Source: CAYZQH01 sp050300015
Lineage (GTDB): Bacteria > Pseudomonadota > Gammaproteobacteria > Pseudomonadales > Cellvibrionaceae
Direction of reading: 5' to 3'
NCBI GenBank assembly: GCA_050300015.1
Contig: JBNKWZ010000020.1
Location: forward strand, 56,477 to 120,476
Length of the DNA stretch: 64,000 bases
The notes below the pieces were generated by a model that was not told the origin of the DNA, did not search any database, and was given only the letters and a program-made list of their open reading frames with translations. Both the position numbers and the translations under genes were made by a program. The first letter of the stretch is position 1; each line of letters opens with the position of its first letter. Positions 41,490 to 50,737 of the stretch are shown piece after piece.

Positions 41490-43210
41490 AGAAACCAACC
41501 CGAAACGCCACACGCTCTAAAAGCGATAGCCCAATAGGGGCAGCCAAGTGGCGTGTCTGGGTGTTGGCTGTTTTTTTGGTGGCATTACCCAGTGCGTTGG
41601 CGTGGCACTTAGCGCACTTGCAAGTACTGCCCAATGCTGAAAAAGGTTTCAGTTGGCTGCAAAAGCAAGGGCAAGCTCGGACACTGCGAACACAAAAAAT
41701 TAACGCCTATCGGGGCGTTATCAGTGATCGCAATGGTGAAATTTTGGCGGTGAGCACGCCGGTGTTATCACTGTACGCCAACCCGCAAAAATTGGACATG
41801 ACCCGTTTGCCGGAGCTTGCGGCAGCACTCAATTTGCCGGTTAAAAAGTTGGCCCTCAAGGTGAGCCAATATGCAGACAAACAGTTTGTGTATTTGGCAA
41901 GACGTCTACCTCCGCAAGAGGCGGTGGCCGTTTTGGATTTAAACATAGCAGGCGTTGATGCTGAGCAAGAATATCAGCGGTATTACCCTGCGGGCGAAGT
42001 CGCAGCGCACATTGTGGGCTTTACTGATGTTCAAGAGCGTGGCAGCGAAGGTATAGAGATGGCATTGGACCAGTGGCTTGCTGGTGAAGAGGGCGTTAAG
42101 CAAGTCATCAAAGATTTAAAAGGCAATGTGGTTCGAGACCTTGGTGTGAAGCGCGCAGCCTCATCGGGCAATGATGTGCAATTGAGTATTGATTTACGTT
42201 TGCAATATTTGGCCTATCGTGAACTCAAAAAAGCCGTTACGGCACAGGGGGCGGCTTCAGGTTCGGTGGTGATGATGGATGTTCACACCGGTGAAGTATT
42301 GGCGATGGCGAATCAACCGTCTTATAACCCCAATAATCGAACGCGCGTGAAACCTTCTCAAGTTCGCAACCGCGCCATTACCGATATATTTGAACCCGGG
42401 TCCACTATGAAACCCTTTACGGTACTCAGCGCGCTGGAGACGGGACGATATTATCCGAGCAGTAAAATTGACACCAACCCAGGCTATTTTCGAGTGGCCG
42501 ATAAAACGTATGTGGACCATAGAAACTATGGGGTGCTCGATTTAACGACGGTAATCAAAAAATCGAGTCAAGTGGGTATTAGCAAGCTGGCCATGGACTT
42601 GCCCGCTAGCGATGTGCGTGAAATGTTTTTTCGTGTGGGGCTTGGTCAGAGTACAGGTGTTGAGTTTCCCGGTGAAGCGGTTGGTTATTTACCTGACCGC
42701 CAAAAATGGCATCCCACTGAGCGCGCGGCGCAGGCATTTGGTTATGGTCTTAACATCAGCCTACTGCAGTTGGCGCAGGCTTACACAACCATCGCCTCTG
42801 GGGGCATTTTACAACGCGCGACACTGTTAAAAAAACAGTCGCCATCTGAGGGGGTACGCGTATTCGAACAAAAGTATGCTGACCAAATTTTGGATATGTT
42901 AAAAACGGTTACGGAAAAAGGCGGCACGGCCACTCGTGCACAAATTGAGGCTTACCCCACTGCAGGTAAAACAGGTACTGCACACAAGGTGGGCAAACAA
43001 GGTTATGCCGACGATAAATATTTAGCCTTCTTTGCTGGTATAGCGCCGGCGAGCAACCCAAAGATCGTCACCGTGGTGCTAATCAATGAGCCGCCGGCTG
43101 AAAAATATTATGGTGGAGAAGCTGCAGCTCCAGTATTTGCAAGTATCACTGAAAGCGCATTGCGTTTGATGAATGTGCCACCCGAGCACAGTAAGGTCGC
43201 AAGCCGATGA
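41486..43210 (+). CDS. ftsI: Septal peptidoglycan transpeptidase FtsI (PBP3)
   Basis: 574 residues from a GTG overlapping ftsL. A short cytoplasmic tail, one membrane helix (about 23-42) and a pedestal domain precede the transpeptidase domain. Ser306 and Lys309 form the STMKP motif, and Lys495 the KTGT motif. The middle motif, SxN in class B PBPs, reads S360-S361-Q362: codons AGT CAA give Gln where Asn is expected. FtsI crosslinks septal peptidoglycan with FtsW, and is the target of aztreonam-type beta-lactams. The rest of the catalytic domain looks intact, so the enzyme is presumably active. Its stop overlaps the murE start. Confidence 0.96.
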   Translation: MKKPTRNATRSKSDSPIGAAKWRVWVLAVFLVALPSALAWHLAHLQVLPNAEKGFSWLQKQGQARTLRTQKINAYRGVISDRNGEILAVSTPVLSLYANPQKLDMTRLPELAAALNLPVKKLALKVSQYADKQFVYLARRLPPQEAVAVLDLNIAGVDAEQEYQRYYPAGEVAAHIVGFTDVQERGSEGIEMALDQWLAGEEGVKQVIKDLKGNVVRDLGVKRAASSGNDVQLSIDLRLQYLAYRELKKAVTAQGAASGSVVMMDVHTGEVLAMANQPSYNPNNRTRVKPSQVRNRAITDIFEPGSTMKPFTVLSALETGRYYPSSKIDTNPGYFRVADKTYVDHRNYGVLDLTTVIKKSSQVGISKLAMDLPASDVREMFFRVGLGQSTGVEFPGEAVGYLPDRQKWHPTERAAQAFGYGLNISLLQLAQAYTTIASGGILQRATLLKKQSPSEGVRVFEQKYADQILDMLKTVTEKGGTATRAQIEAYPTAGKTGTAHKVGKQGYADDKYLAFFAGIAPASNPKIVTVVLINEPPAEKYYGGEAAAPVFASITESALRLMNVPPEHSKVASR

Positions 43211-44727
43211 ATACCGCTGCAAACACTTACAGCTTGCCTCTGGCAGTCTTGTTGCAGGCTGTAAACATCCCCTGTGATCGATCGGTTCAGTTAACAGGGC
43301 TCACACTGGACAGTCGTAAGGTCAGGCCCGGTGATGCATTTATGGCGTTAAAAGGGCATACCTTGGATGGTCGTCAATATGTGTTTGATGCGATTCGACG
43401 GGGGGCTGCCGCCGTATTGGTGGAAGATCAAGCACTCAGGGGCGAGACCGAAAATGACGATGTCCCGGTGATCGCAGTACCTAATCTTTCACAAAAAGTC
43501 AGTTTATTGGCTGGAAATTTTTATGGGCATCCATCCGCCAGTATGAATGTCATTGGCGTCACCGGTACCAATGGCAAAAGCACTTGCGTGAATTTATTGG
43601 CACAGCTTGCCAATGCGTTGGGCAGAAAGTCCTCTGCGGTGGGCACCTTGGGCGTGATTGCAGAGGGTAAAATCATCAGTGACACGGAGGGTACAACCCC
43701 CGATGCTATAAGTTGTCAACGCATTCTTGCACAGTTGCGCGACCAAGGGGTGAGCACCGTGGCCATGGAGGTGTCTTCACATGGTTTGGCTCAGCATCGC
43801 GTGGCGGCAGTGCAATTTAGGGCGGCGGTCTTTACCAACCTCACGCAAGATCACTTGGATTATCACTCCACATTTGACGAGTATGCATTGGCCAAGAGCC
43901 GACTGTTTAGCGTATCCGGCCTGCAATTTACCGTGCTCAATCTTGATGATCCCGCGCACGATCAAATGCGCAAAGCTGCGAAAGGGAAGACTCAGGTGGT
44001 CACATACTCGCTTGAGAGCGCACGCGCAGATGTCTACGCCGACAATATTCGTTACGGCTTAAATCAAACCCTTTTTGATGTCAAAACCCCTTGGGGCAAT
44101 GCCACCATTAGTAGCCCGCTTTGGGGGGCTTTTAATGTTTACAATTTACTCGCAGTACTTACCACTTTGTGCGCGCAGGGTGCGAGTTTTACCCACGCTG
44201 CGGCGCTCTGCGCGAAACTGGAGCCCGTGAAGGGGCGCATGCAGTGTGTGAGTGACGCACACCATGACATCTCCGTGTTCGTGGATTACGCTCATACGCC
44301 CGATGCCTTGGAAAAAGTGTTGCAAGCCCTGCGCGAAAAGTTAAGCGGGCGCCTGTGGTGTGTGTTTGGTTGTGGTGGCGATCGCGATCGAGCTAAACGC
44401 TCGCAAATGGGCAACATTTCAGAGCGGTGGGCCGATCAAGTGGTGGTGACCTCAGATAACCCTCGCACCGAAGATCCGGCCGTTATTGCGGATGATATTT
44501 GTCATGGGTTTTCACGGGTTACTCCCATTGTGGAGCTTGACCGGGCGGGCGCCATTCAAACCGCTATTGTGCAAGCCGCCCCAGGCGATGTGGTTTTAAT
44601 TGCCGGTAAAGGTCATGAGCAGTACCAACACATTGGCTCAGAGCGTTTGTGTTTTTCCGATGAGGCGGTGGCCGGTGAGGCGCTCTCACGGCGCGTAAAG
44701 TTGAAACACAAGGAGGGCAAAGCATGA
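43207..44727 (+). CDS. murE: UDP-MurNAc-tripeptide synthetase (meso-DAP adding)
   Basis: 506 residues of the Mur ligase family. The ATP loop is GTNGKST (120-126), and the specificity motif DNPR (417-420) in SDNPRTEDP indicates meso-diaminopimelate. It adds the third amino acid of the stem peptide. It overlaps ftsI upstream and murF downstream by 4 nt each. An upstream extension is not needed; the ATG at 43207 fits. Confidence 0.97.
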   Translation: MNTAANTYSLPLAVLLQAVNIPCDRSVQLTGLTLDSRKVRPGDAFMALKGHTLDGRQYVFDAIRRGAAAVLVEDQALRGETENDDVPVIAVPNLSQKVSLLAGNFYGHPSASMNVIGVTGTNGKSTCVNLLAQLANALGRKSSAVGTLGVIAEGKIISDTEGTTPDAISCQRILAQLRDQGVSTVAMEVSSHGLAQHRVAAVQFRAAVFTNLTQDHLDYHSTFDEYALAKSRLFSVSGLQFTVLNLDDPAHDQMRKAAKGKTQVVTYSLESARADVYADNIRYGLNQTLFDVKTPWGNATISSPLWGAFNVYNLLAVLTTLCAQGASFTHAAALCAKLEPVKGRMQCVSDAHHDISVFVDYAHTPDALEKVLQALREKLSGRLWCVFGCGGDRDRAKRSQMGNISERWADQVVVTSDNPRTEDPAVIADDICHGFSRVTPIVELDRAGAIQTAIVQAAPGDVVLIAGKGHEQYQHIGSERLCFSDEAVAGEALSRRVKLKHKEGKA

Positions 44728-46091
44728 TGCAGTTAAGTGAAGCCGCGACGGCAATGGGGGGTAATTTGCATGGTGCTGATGGCAAATTTTTGTCGGTGCA
44801 AACCGACTCTCGCGTGGAAAGCCAGGCGGGACTTTTTGTGGCACTTCGGGGTAAGTATTTTGATGGTCACCAATATTTGTCGGACGCGCAAACGGCCGGT
44901 GCCATAGCCGCCGTGGTGGATCACTTTGATGAAACCTCAAATCTACCGCAAATAGTTGTTACTGACACTACCGCAGCACTTGGGTTGTTGGCAGCTGCGT
45001 GGCGCCAGCGCTTCGCAGGAAAGGTCATTGGGATTACTGGGAGTTCCGGTAAAACCACGGTGAAAGGCTTATTGCACAGTATTTTTGCGGGGCGAGGTCC
45101 CGTGCATGCGACACCGGGCAATTGGAACAATCACATTGGTGTGCCATTAACGCTGTTTGGCTTGAACGCGCAGCCTGTTGCCATTGTGGAGATGGGTACC
45201 AATCATGTGGGTGAGATTTCCTACCTTGCAGAAATGGCAAAACCGGATGTGGCGTTGGTTAACAATATTATGCCTGCGCATATGGAAGGCTTTGGTTCGC
45301 TAGATGCCATCGCCCAAGAAAAGAGTGCCATTTACGCGCACTTGTTGCCTCATCAGAGTGCCATTATTAATTTGGACGATGCGTATGCCCCCAATTTTTT
45401 ACAGCAAACGGGGTTTTGCCAGCAATTGGGTTTTGCTCAAAGTACTGAATCGGCGGTCAAACCGTTTGTTTGGGCCAGTGATATCACTTTGAGTGCCGGT
45501 GGCTACCCACGCTTTACGTTGCATATTGCGAAGGCTTCGCACCCAATAGTACTTTCGGTGGCAGGGTTGCACAATGTGCAAAATGCCTTGGCGGCGGCGG
45601 CCTGTGCCACGGCAGTGGACTGCACAATCGAAGACATCGCCAAAGGCCTTAACCAATTTGGTGGTGACAAAGGCCGTTTGCAAATAAGCATGGGGCCACA
45701 GGGCTCTCGCATTGTTGATGACACCTACAACGCCAACCCCGGTTCGGCGCGTGCCGCCGTAGAGTTTCTAAGCGCCTTTTCTGGACAAACCATTTTAGTG
45801 TTGGGAGATATGGGTGAATTGGGTGCAATTTGTGATCAAGCCCATGCTGAACTGGGTGCCATCGCACGAGAAATGAAGATTGGCGCACTGTATGCCGTGG
45901 GTGAAAAGGCCACTTTGGCGGCACAGCAATTCGGCGCTAAAGGGCAGGTATTTGAAACGCAAGAACAACTCATTGCTTCATTGGAAAATGCAGTTACACA
46001 AGACACAACCGTGTTAGTAAAAGGGTCGCGCAGTGCCAAGATGGAATTGGTCGCGCAAGCTCTCCAATGTCAGGAAAAAGCCCTATGTTAG
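44724..46091 (+). CDS. murF: UDP-MurNAc-tripeptide-D-Ala-D-Ala ligase
   Basis: 455 residues. ATP loop GSSGKTT (106-112), ATPGNWNNHIG and the EMGTNHVGEI segment mark MurF; VDDTYNANPGS follows in the C-terminal part. It adds the D-Ala-D-Ala dipeptide made by DdlB. It overlaps murE by 4 nt and mraY by 7 nt. Confidence 0.97.
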   Translation: MMQLSEAATAMGGNLHGADGKFLSVQTDSRVESQAGLFVALRGKYFDGHQYLSDAQTAGAIAAVVDHFDETSNLPQIVVTDTTAALGLLAAAWRQRFAGKVIGITGSSGKTTVKGLLHSIFAGRGPVHATPGNWNNHIGVPLTLFGLNAQPVAIVEMGTNHVGEISYLAEMAKPDVALVNNIMPAHMEGFGSLDAIAQEKSAIYAHLLPHQSAIINLDDAYAPNFLQQTGFCQQLGFAQSTESAVKPFVWASDITLSAGGYPRFTLHIAKASHPIVLSVAGLHNVQNALAAAACATAVDCTIEDIAKGLNQFGGDKGRLQISMGPQGSRIVDDTYNANPGSARAAVEFLSAFSGQTILVLGDMGELGAICDQAHAELGAIAREMKIGALYAVGEKATLAAQQFGAKGQVFETQEQLIASLENAVTQDTTVLVKGSRSAKMELVAQALQCQEKALC

Positions 46092-47167
46092 TTTGGTTGG
46101 CCAATTATCTCGAGCAATACATCAGTGGGTTTTCGGTTGTGCAATACCTAACCCTTCGAGGCATTTTTGGGGTTATTACAGCACTCGGTATTTCGTTGTT
46201 AATGGGGCCTTGGTTTATTCGGCAGTTAAACAACAAACAGATTGGTCAATCCGTAAGAGACGATGGTCCCGAGTCGCACCTAAGCAAGTCAGGGACTCCG
46301 ACCATGGGTGGCACCCTATTGTTGTTTGGCATTGTGTTAAGCGTGTTGTTGTGGGCCGACCTTACCAACCGTTTTGTTTGGGCTGTATTGTTCGTCACGG
46401 TGACATTTGGTTTGATCGGCTGGGTAGATGATTACCGAAAAGTGGTACAAAAAAACTCTAGGGGGTTACCCGCGAGGTGGAAGTATTTGTGGCAATCCCT
46501 GTCGGGGGTTGCCGTTGCAATATTTTTATACGTCTACGCCGAAACTTCAGTAGAGACACAATTGTTTGTGCCTTTTTTTAAACATGTGAGTTTTGACCTC
46601 GGTTGGGCTTATGTCCTGCTTGCCTACTTCGTGGTGGTGGGTGCGAGTAACGCTGTTAACCTCACCGATGGTTTAGACGGCTTGGCTATTATGCCCACCG
46701 TGATGGTGGGTTCTGCGTTAGGCGTCATTGCGTACTTGGTAGGGCATGCCAAATTCGCAGGCTACTTGCACATTCCCTACATTGCGGGCACGGGTGAACT
46801 TGCCGTTTTTTGCGGCGCCTTGGCGGGTGCAGGGTTGGGGTTTTTGTGGTTTAACACCTATCCTGCACAAGTGTTTATGGGGGATGTAGGTGCACTGTCG
46901 TTGGGCGGGGCCTTAGGGGTTATTGCTGTCATCGTACGCCATGAAATTGTTTTTTTTATTATGTCCGGTATTTTCGTCATGGAAACCGTATCGGTTATTT
47001 TGCAGGTCGCCTCGTTCAAATTAACGGGGCGACGCATTTTTAGAATGGCACCTCTGCACCATCACTTTGAATTAAAAGGTTGGCCCGAGCCTCGTGTCAT
47101 CGTGCGATTCTGGATTATCAGTGTTGTATTGGTATTAATTGGCTTGGCAACATTAAAACTGAGATAA
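46085..47167 (+). CDS. mraY: Phospho-MurNAc-pentapeptide transferase MraY
   Basis: 360 residues from the ATG at 46085, equal in length to E. coli MraY; a frame starting at 46067 is too long. Ten membrane helices; the catalytic Asp115 and Asp116 lie in GWVDDYRK, with NLTDGLDGLA, FMGDVGALS and APLHHHFELKGW downstream. It makes lipid I on undecaprenyl phosphate at the inner membrane. Confidence 0.97.
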   Translation: MLVWLANYLEQYISGFSVVQYLTLRGIFGVITALGISLLMGPWFIRQLNNKQIGQSVRDDGPESHLSKSGTPTMGGTLLLFGIVLSVLLWADLTNRFVWAVLFVTVTFGLIGWVDDYRKVVQKNSRGLPARWKYLWQSLSGVAVAIFLYVYAETSVETQLFVPFFKHVSFDLGWAYVLLAYFVVVGASNAVNLTDGLDGLAIMPTVMVGSALGVIAYLVGHAKFAGYLHIPYIAGTGELAVFCGALAGAGLGFLWFNTYPAQVFMGDVGALSLGGALGVIAVIVRHEIVFFIMSGIFVMETVSVILQVASFKLTGRRIFRMAPLHHHFELKGWPEPRVIVRFWIISVVLVLIGLATLKLR

Positions 47168-47169
47168 CT

Positions 47170-48516
47170 ATGTCATCTGTCATTGCCACAAGTAAACAAA
47201 CCGCGGTGATAGGATTGGGCCTCACGGGCCTATCCGTCGCGCGTTTTTTGGCGCGCAATGATTCAACTTTTTGTGTATTTGATAATCGCGATGCACCACC
47301 GGCATTGCCAACCCTGCAGCAAGAGTACCCAAATGTTCCGGTCAAACTCGGTCCCTTCGAGTATGACGACTTACAACATATGGAAACCGTGGTGGTAAGC
47401 CCAGGGGTTTCCTGTAAAACCCCGGCTATTGCCAAGGTGAAGGCTGCAGGTGGAGAAGTTATTGGGGATATCGAGTTATTTGCACGCTCGGCCAAGGCGC
47501 CCATAGTGGCCATTACCGGCTCCAACGGTAAAACCACGGTGACCACTTTGCTGGGTGAGATGGCGCAAGCTGAGGGTTTACGTGTGGCTGTAGGGGGAAA
47601 TCTTGGTACCCCAGCGTTGGACCTGTTGAGTGATGATGTTGAGCTGTATGTGTTGGAGTTGTCGAGCTTTCAACTAGAAACCACGCTGAAACTTAATGCA
47701 AAAGTGGCTTGTATTTTAAATGTGTCGCCCGACCACTTAGACCGCTATAACAACATGCAAGAATATTGGGCCGCCAAGCAAAGAATTTACTGGGGTGCAG
47801 GCGCCATTGTGGCCAATAAAGATGATGCGTTGACGCAATCCCCCATAGCGAAGGATCGTCACTATTTAACCTTTGGCTCAGGCAAGCCCGATATTCAACA
47901 ATATGGCTTACAACAAACTGAAGGGCAATGGGAGATTGCCAAGGGTTTTAAAGGTCTGATTGCCCTGAGTGAAATGCATATAAAAGGCAAACACAATGCT
48001 TTAAATGCGCAAGCGGCGTTGGCCATCGGTGAGCTATTGGGTTTGTCCATGGAGACCATGTTGCAAGTACTGCGTGAATTTAAAGGTTTACCGCATCGTT
48101 GCCAGTGGTTGGCGATGTATAAGGGCATTGCTTTTTACAATGATTCTAAAGGTACCAATGTGGGCGCGACTGTGGCCGCTGTGGAGGGCCTGGCCGAGGG
48201 CAAAAATATTGTTCTTATCGCTGGAGGGGACGGCAAGGGTGCCGACTTCACGCCGTTAAAAGCCGTTGCCCAAAAACACCTAAAAGCCTTGATCACAATT
48301 GGTGTGGATGGCTCCAAAATCGCTGAGGTTTGTGCCAACGTTTGTGAAACACAGAAAGCCGAAAGGCTGGCGCAGGCGCTTGAGTTGGCAGTGCACTGCG
48401 CCGTTTCAGGGGACGTGGTGCTGCTATCGCCCGCATGTGCAAGTTTTGACATGTTTAGAAACTACGAACACCGTGGAGATGAATTTGCGCGCTTGGTGGA
48501 GGCTTTATGCAACTGA
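47170..48516 (+). CDS. murD: UDP-MurNAc-alanine-D-glutamate ligase
   Basis: 448 residues from the ATG at 47170, 2 bp after mraY; an earlier frame runs inside mraY. The N-terminal Rossmann-like domain has GLGLTGLS (15-22), the ATP loop is GSNGKTT (117-123, Lys121), and the C-terminal domain has NDSKGTNVGAT. It adds D-glutamate to the stem peptide. It overlaps ftsW by 10 nt. Confidence 0.97.
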   Translation: MSSVIATSKQTAVIGLGLTGLSVARFLARNDSTFCVFDNRDAPPALPTLQQEYPNVPVKLGPFEYDDLQHMETVVVSPGVSCKTPAIAKVKAAGGEVIGDIELFARSAKAPIVAITGSNGKTTVTTLLGEMAQAEGLRVAVGGNLGTPALDLLSDDVELYVLELSSFQLETTLKLNAKVACILNVSPDHLDRYNNMQEYWAAKQRIYWGAGAIVANKDDALTQSPIAKDRHYLTFGSGKPDIQQYGLQQTEGQWEIAKGFKGLIALSEMHIKGKHNALNAQAALAIGELLGLSMETMLQVLREFKGLPHRCQWLAMYKGIAFYNDSKGTNVGATVAAVEGLAEGKNIVLIAGGDGKGADFTPLKAVAQKHLKALITIGVDGSKIAEVCANVCETQKAERLAQALELAVHCAVSGDVVLLSPACASFDMFRNYEHRGDEFARLVEALCN

Positions 48517-49652
48517 GTATGTCGCAATGGTTCAGCTTGCCTCAGGCAAGATCGCGTAAAACCTTTGATTGGGGGTTGGTGGTTTTACCCTTAGTGTTAA
48601 TGTCGATCGGATTGGTGATGGTGGCATCTGCCTCCATGGATTTTGCCGCGCAAACTTATGGCGACCCCTGGTTTTTTACTAAGCGCCATGGTGTTTTTAT
48701 GGTGTTGGCCCTGGCCATTGGTGTACTGGTGTTTAGTATGCCCACCGAGTGGTGGAATCGCTATGCGGTGGTGATGCTATTGGCAGGTATTACGCTGTTG
48801 ATTGCTGTATTGATTCCGGGTATTGGCAAAGCCACCAATGGGGCACAGCGTTGGATTGCCATTGCAGGTTTTACGGTGCAAGCCTCAGAAGTGGCGAAAT
48901 TTACCTTTATTGTATTTTTTGCCAGTTTTCTGTCGCGTAGAAGTGAAGAATTTAGAACCGAGTGGAGCGCTTTTTTTAAGTTGCTGGGCATTTGGGCGGT
49001 GTTTATTGGTTTATTGCTTTTAGAGCCTGACTTTGGCTCTGGTGTGGTGCTGTGCTTAATTGCCGGCGCGATGATGTTTGTCGCGGGCGTACCTGTAATT
49101 CGATTTGTACTGTTGGCATTGGTAGGCGTTGTCGGTCTTGGACTTTTGGCCGTGTTAGAGCCTTATCGTTGGCAGCGGTTAATTACATTTTTGGACCCAT
49201 GGGAGAAACAGTTTTCCAGTGGCTATCAATTGGTTCAGTCATTGATAGCATTTGGTCGTGGCGAATGGTTTGGAATGGGCTTGGGTAACAGTTTGCAAAA
49301 ATTGTTTTTCCTACCCGAGGCTCACACCGATTTTATATTCGCCATTATTGCGGAAGAGTTGGGGTTTATCGGGGCCATCGCAGTGTTAGGTATTTTTGCA
49401 CTCTTGGTGGCTAGGATTTTAAAATTGGCCATGGCGGCCAGACACGCTAATCGCCTATTTATTGTTTATGCCGCCACCGGCGTGGCGGTGATGATGGCTG
49501 GTCAAGCGTTCATCAATATGGGTGTCGCTTCAGGGTTATTGCCTACCAAAGGGTTGACGTTACCGTTTATCAGTGTGGGTGGCAGTAGTTTGATTGTTTG
49601 CTGTGCATTAATGGCATTAATACAGCGTATGGACTGGGAGTTAAAAGCATGA
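48507..49652 (+). CDS. ftsW: Lipid II polymerase FtsW
   Basis: 381 residues of the SEDS family with about ten membrane helices. Marked segments are KRHGVFM, NGAQRWI, FLEPDFGS-type LLLEPDFGSGV, SSGYQLVQSL, AIIAEELGFIGA and GLLPTKGLTLPFISVGGSS. FtsW polymerises septal glycan together with FtsI. The start at 48507 has GGAGG close upstream (4 nt); the ATG 12 bp further is an alternative. Its TGA overlaps the murG ATG. Confidence 0.96.
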   Translation: MQLSMSQWFSLPQARSRKTFDWGLVVLPLVLMSIGLVMVASASMDFAAQTYGDPWFFTKRHGVFMVLALAIGVLVFSMPTEWWNRYAVVMLLAGITLLIAVLIPGIGKATNGAQRWIAIAGFTVQASEVAKFTFIVFFASFLSRRSEEFRTEWSAFFKLLGIWAVFIGLLLLEPDFGSGVVLCLIAGAMMFVAGVPVIRFVLLALVGVVGLGLLAVLEPYRWQRLITFLDPWEKQFSSGYQLVQSLIAFGRGEWFGMGLGNSLQKLFFLPEAHTDFIFAIIAEELGFIGAIAVLGIFALLVARILKLAMAARHANRLFIVYAATGVAVMMAGQAFINMGVASGLLPTKGLTLPFISVGGSSLIVCCALMALIQRMDWELKA

Positions 49653-50737
49653 GCTCACAGTCAGTAGCATCCACGCGCGTAGCCATCATGGCTGGCGGAA
49701 CCGGCGGGCATGTTTACCCGGGCCTTGCAGTGGCCAAAGCCCTACAGCAAAAACAATGTGATGTGGCATGGCTTGGTACCCACAAAGGCATTGAAGCTCG
49801 CGTGGTACCCGCAGCCGAAATCCCTATCCACTATTTGTCCATTCAGGGCGTGCGTGGCAAGGGGCTTTTGAACTTATGCAAAGCCCCTTTAAGAGTATTG
49901 TCAGCCATCGCTGAGGCGCGAAAATGGATGAAGCATTTTCAACCCAATGCGGTGGTGGGTTTGGGCGGCTATGTAGCGGGCCCCGGTGGCATTGCCGCAT
50001 GGTCACTTCGCATACCACTGATTATTCATGAGCAAAATGCTCGAGCAGGAACCACCAATAAAATACTCAGGTATTTTGCCCTGCGCGTGTTAGTGGCTTT
50101 TGATCAGGCGTTGCCAAATTCGGAATGGATTGGCAACCCCGTGAGAGAGGCTTTTACACAATTGCCCTCACGTGAACTCAAAGCGCCGAGCCAACCGCTT
50201 CATATTCTGGTGTTGGGCGGTAGCTTAGGCGCCAAAGCCATTAACGAATTAATGCCCGTGGCGTTGGCAAGCATCGCGCGTGATGCGCGGCCAGTGGTGA
50301 GACATCAAACGGGAGAAAACCATTGGCAAGCCACCAAAACTTTATATGACGGTCAAGCCGTGGCGGCCGATGTGGTGCCCTTTATCGAAGATATGGCGGC
50401 GAGCCTAGAGTGGGCCGACTTGGTAATTTGTCGAGCCGGGGCGTTAACCATTTCAGAGTTGAGCGCCGCGGGTGTGGCCTCGGTTTTGATTCCGTTTCCT
50501 TTTGCGATAGACGATCACCAAACGGCGAATGCCCAGTGGTTAGTGAGTCACAATGCCGCATTGTTAAGGCCTCAATCGACTTTAAGCAGCGAAGCTTTGG
50601 CTGAACTGATAATGCACTTCGATACTCACCGAGAAGAGCTACTCGAAAAATCTCAGGCAGCTAGAGCTTGCGCGAAACTAGATGCCACCGAGCGCTTTAC
50701 CTCGGTTTGTTTGGAGGTGGCTCATGGCAGAAGCTAA
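49649..50737 (+). CDS. murG: UDP-GlcNAc transferase MurG
   Basis: 362 residues from the ATG at 49649, overlapping ftsW by 4 nt. The G-loops are AGGTGGHVYPGLA (15-27) and VLGGSLGAKAIN; VGLGGYVAGPG, HEQNARAGTTN and CRAGALTISEL are also present. It turns lipid I into lipid II at the cytoplasmic side of the membrane. It overlaps murC by 14 nt. Confidence 0.97.
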   Translation: MSSQSVASTRVAIMAGGTGGHVYPGLAVAKALQQKQCDVAWLGTHKGIEARVVPAAEIPIHYLSIQGVRGKGLLNLCKAPLRVLSAIAEARKWMKHFQPNAVVGLGGYVAGPGGIAAWSLRIPLIIHEQNARAGTTNKILRYFALRVLVAFDQALPNSEWIGNPVREAFTQLPSRELKAPSQPLHILVLGGSLGAKAINELMPVALASIARDARPVVRHQTGENHWQATKTLYDGQAVAADVVPFIEDMAASLEWADLVICRAGALTISELSAAGVASVLIPFPFAIDDHQTANAQWLVSHNAALLRPQSTLSSEALAELIMHFDTHREELLEKSQAARACAKLDATERFTSVCLEVAHGRS

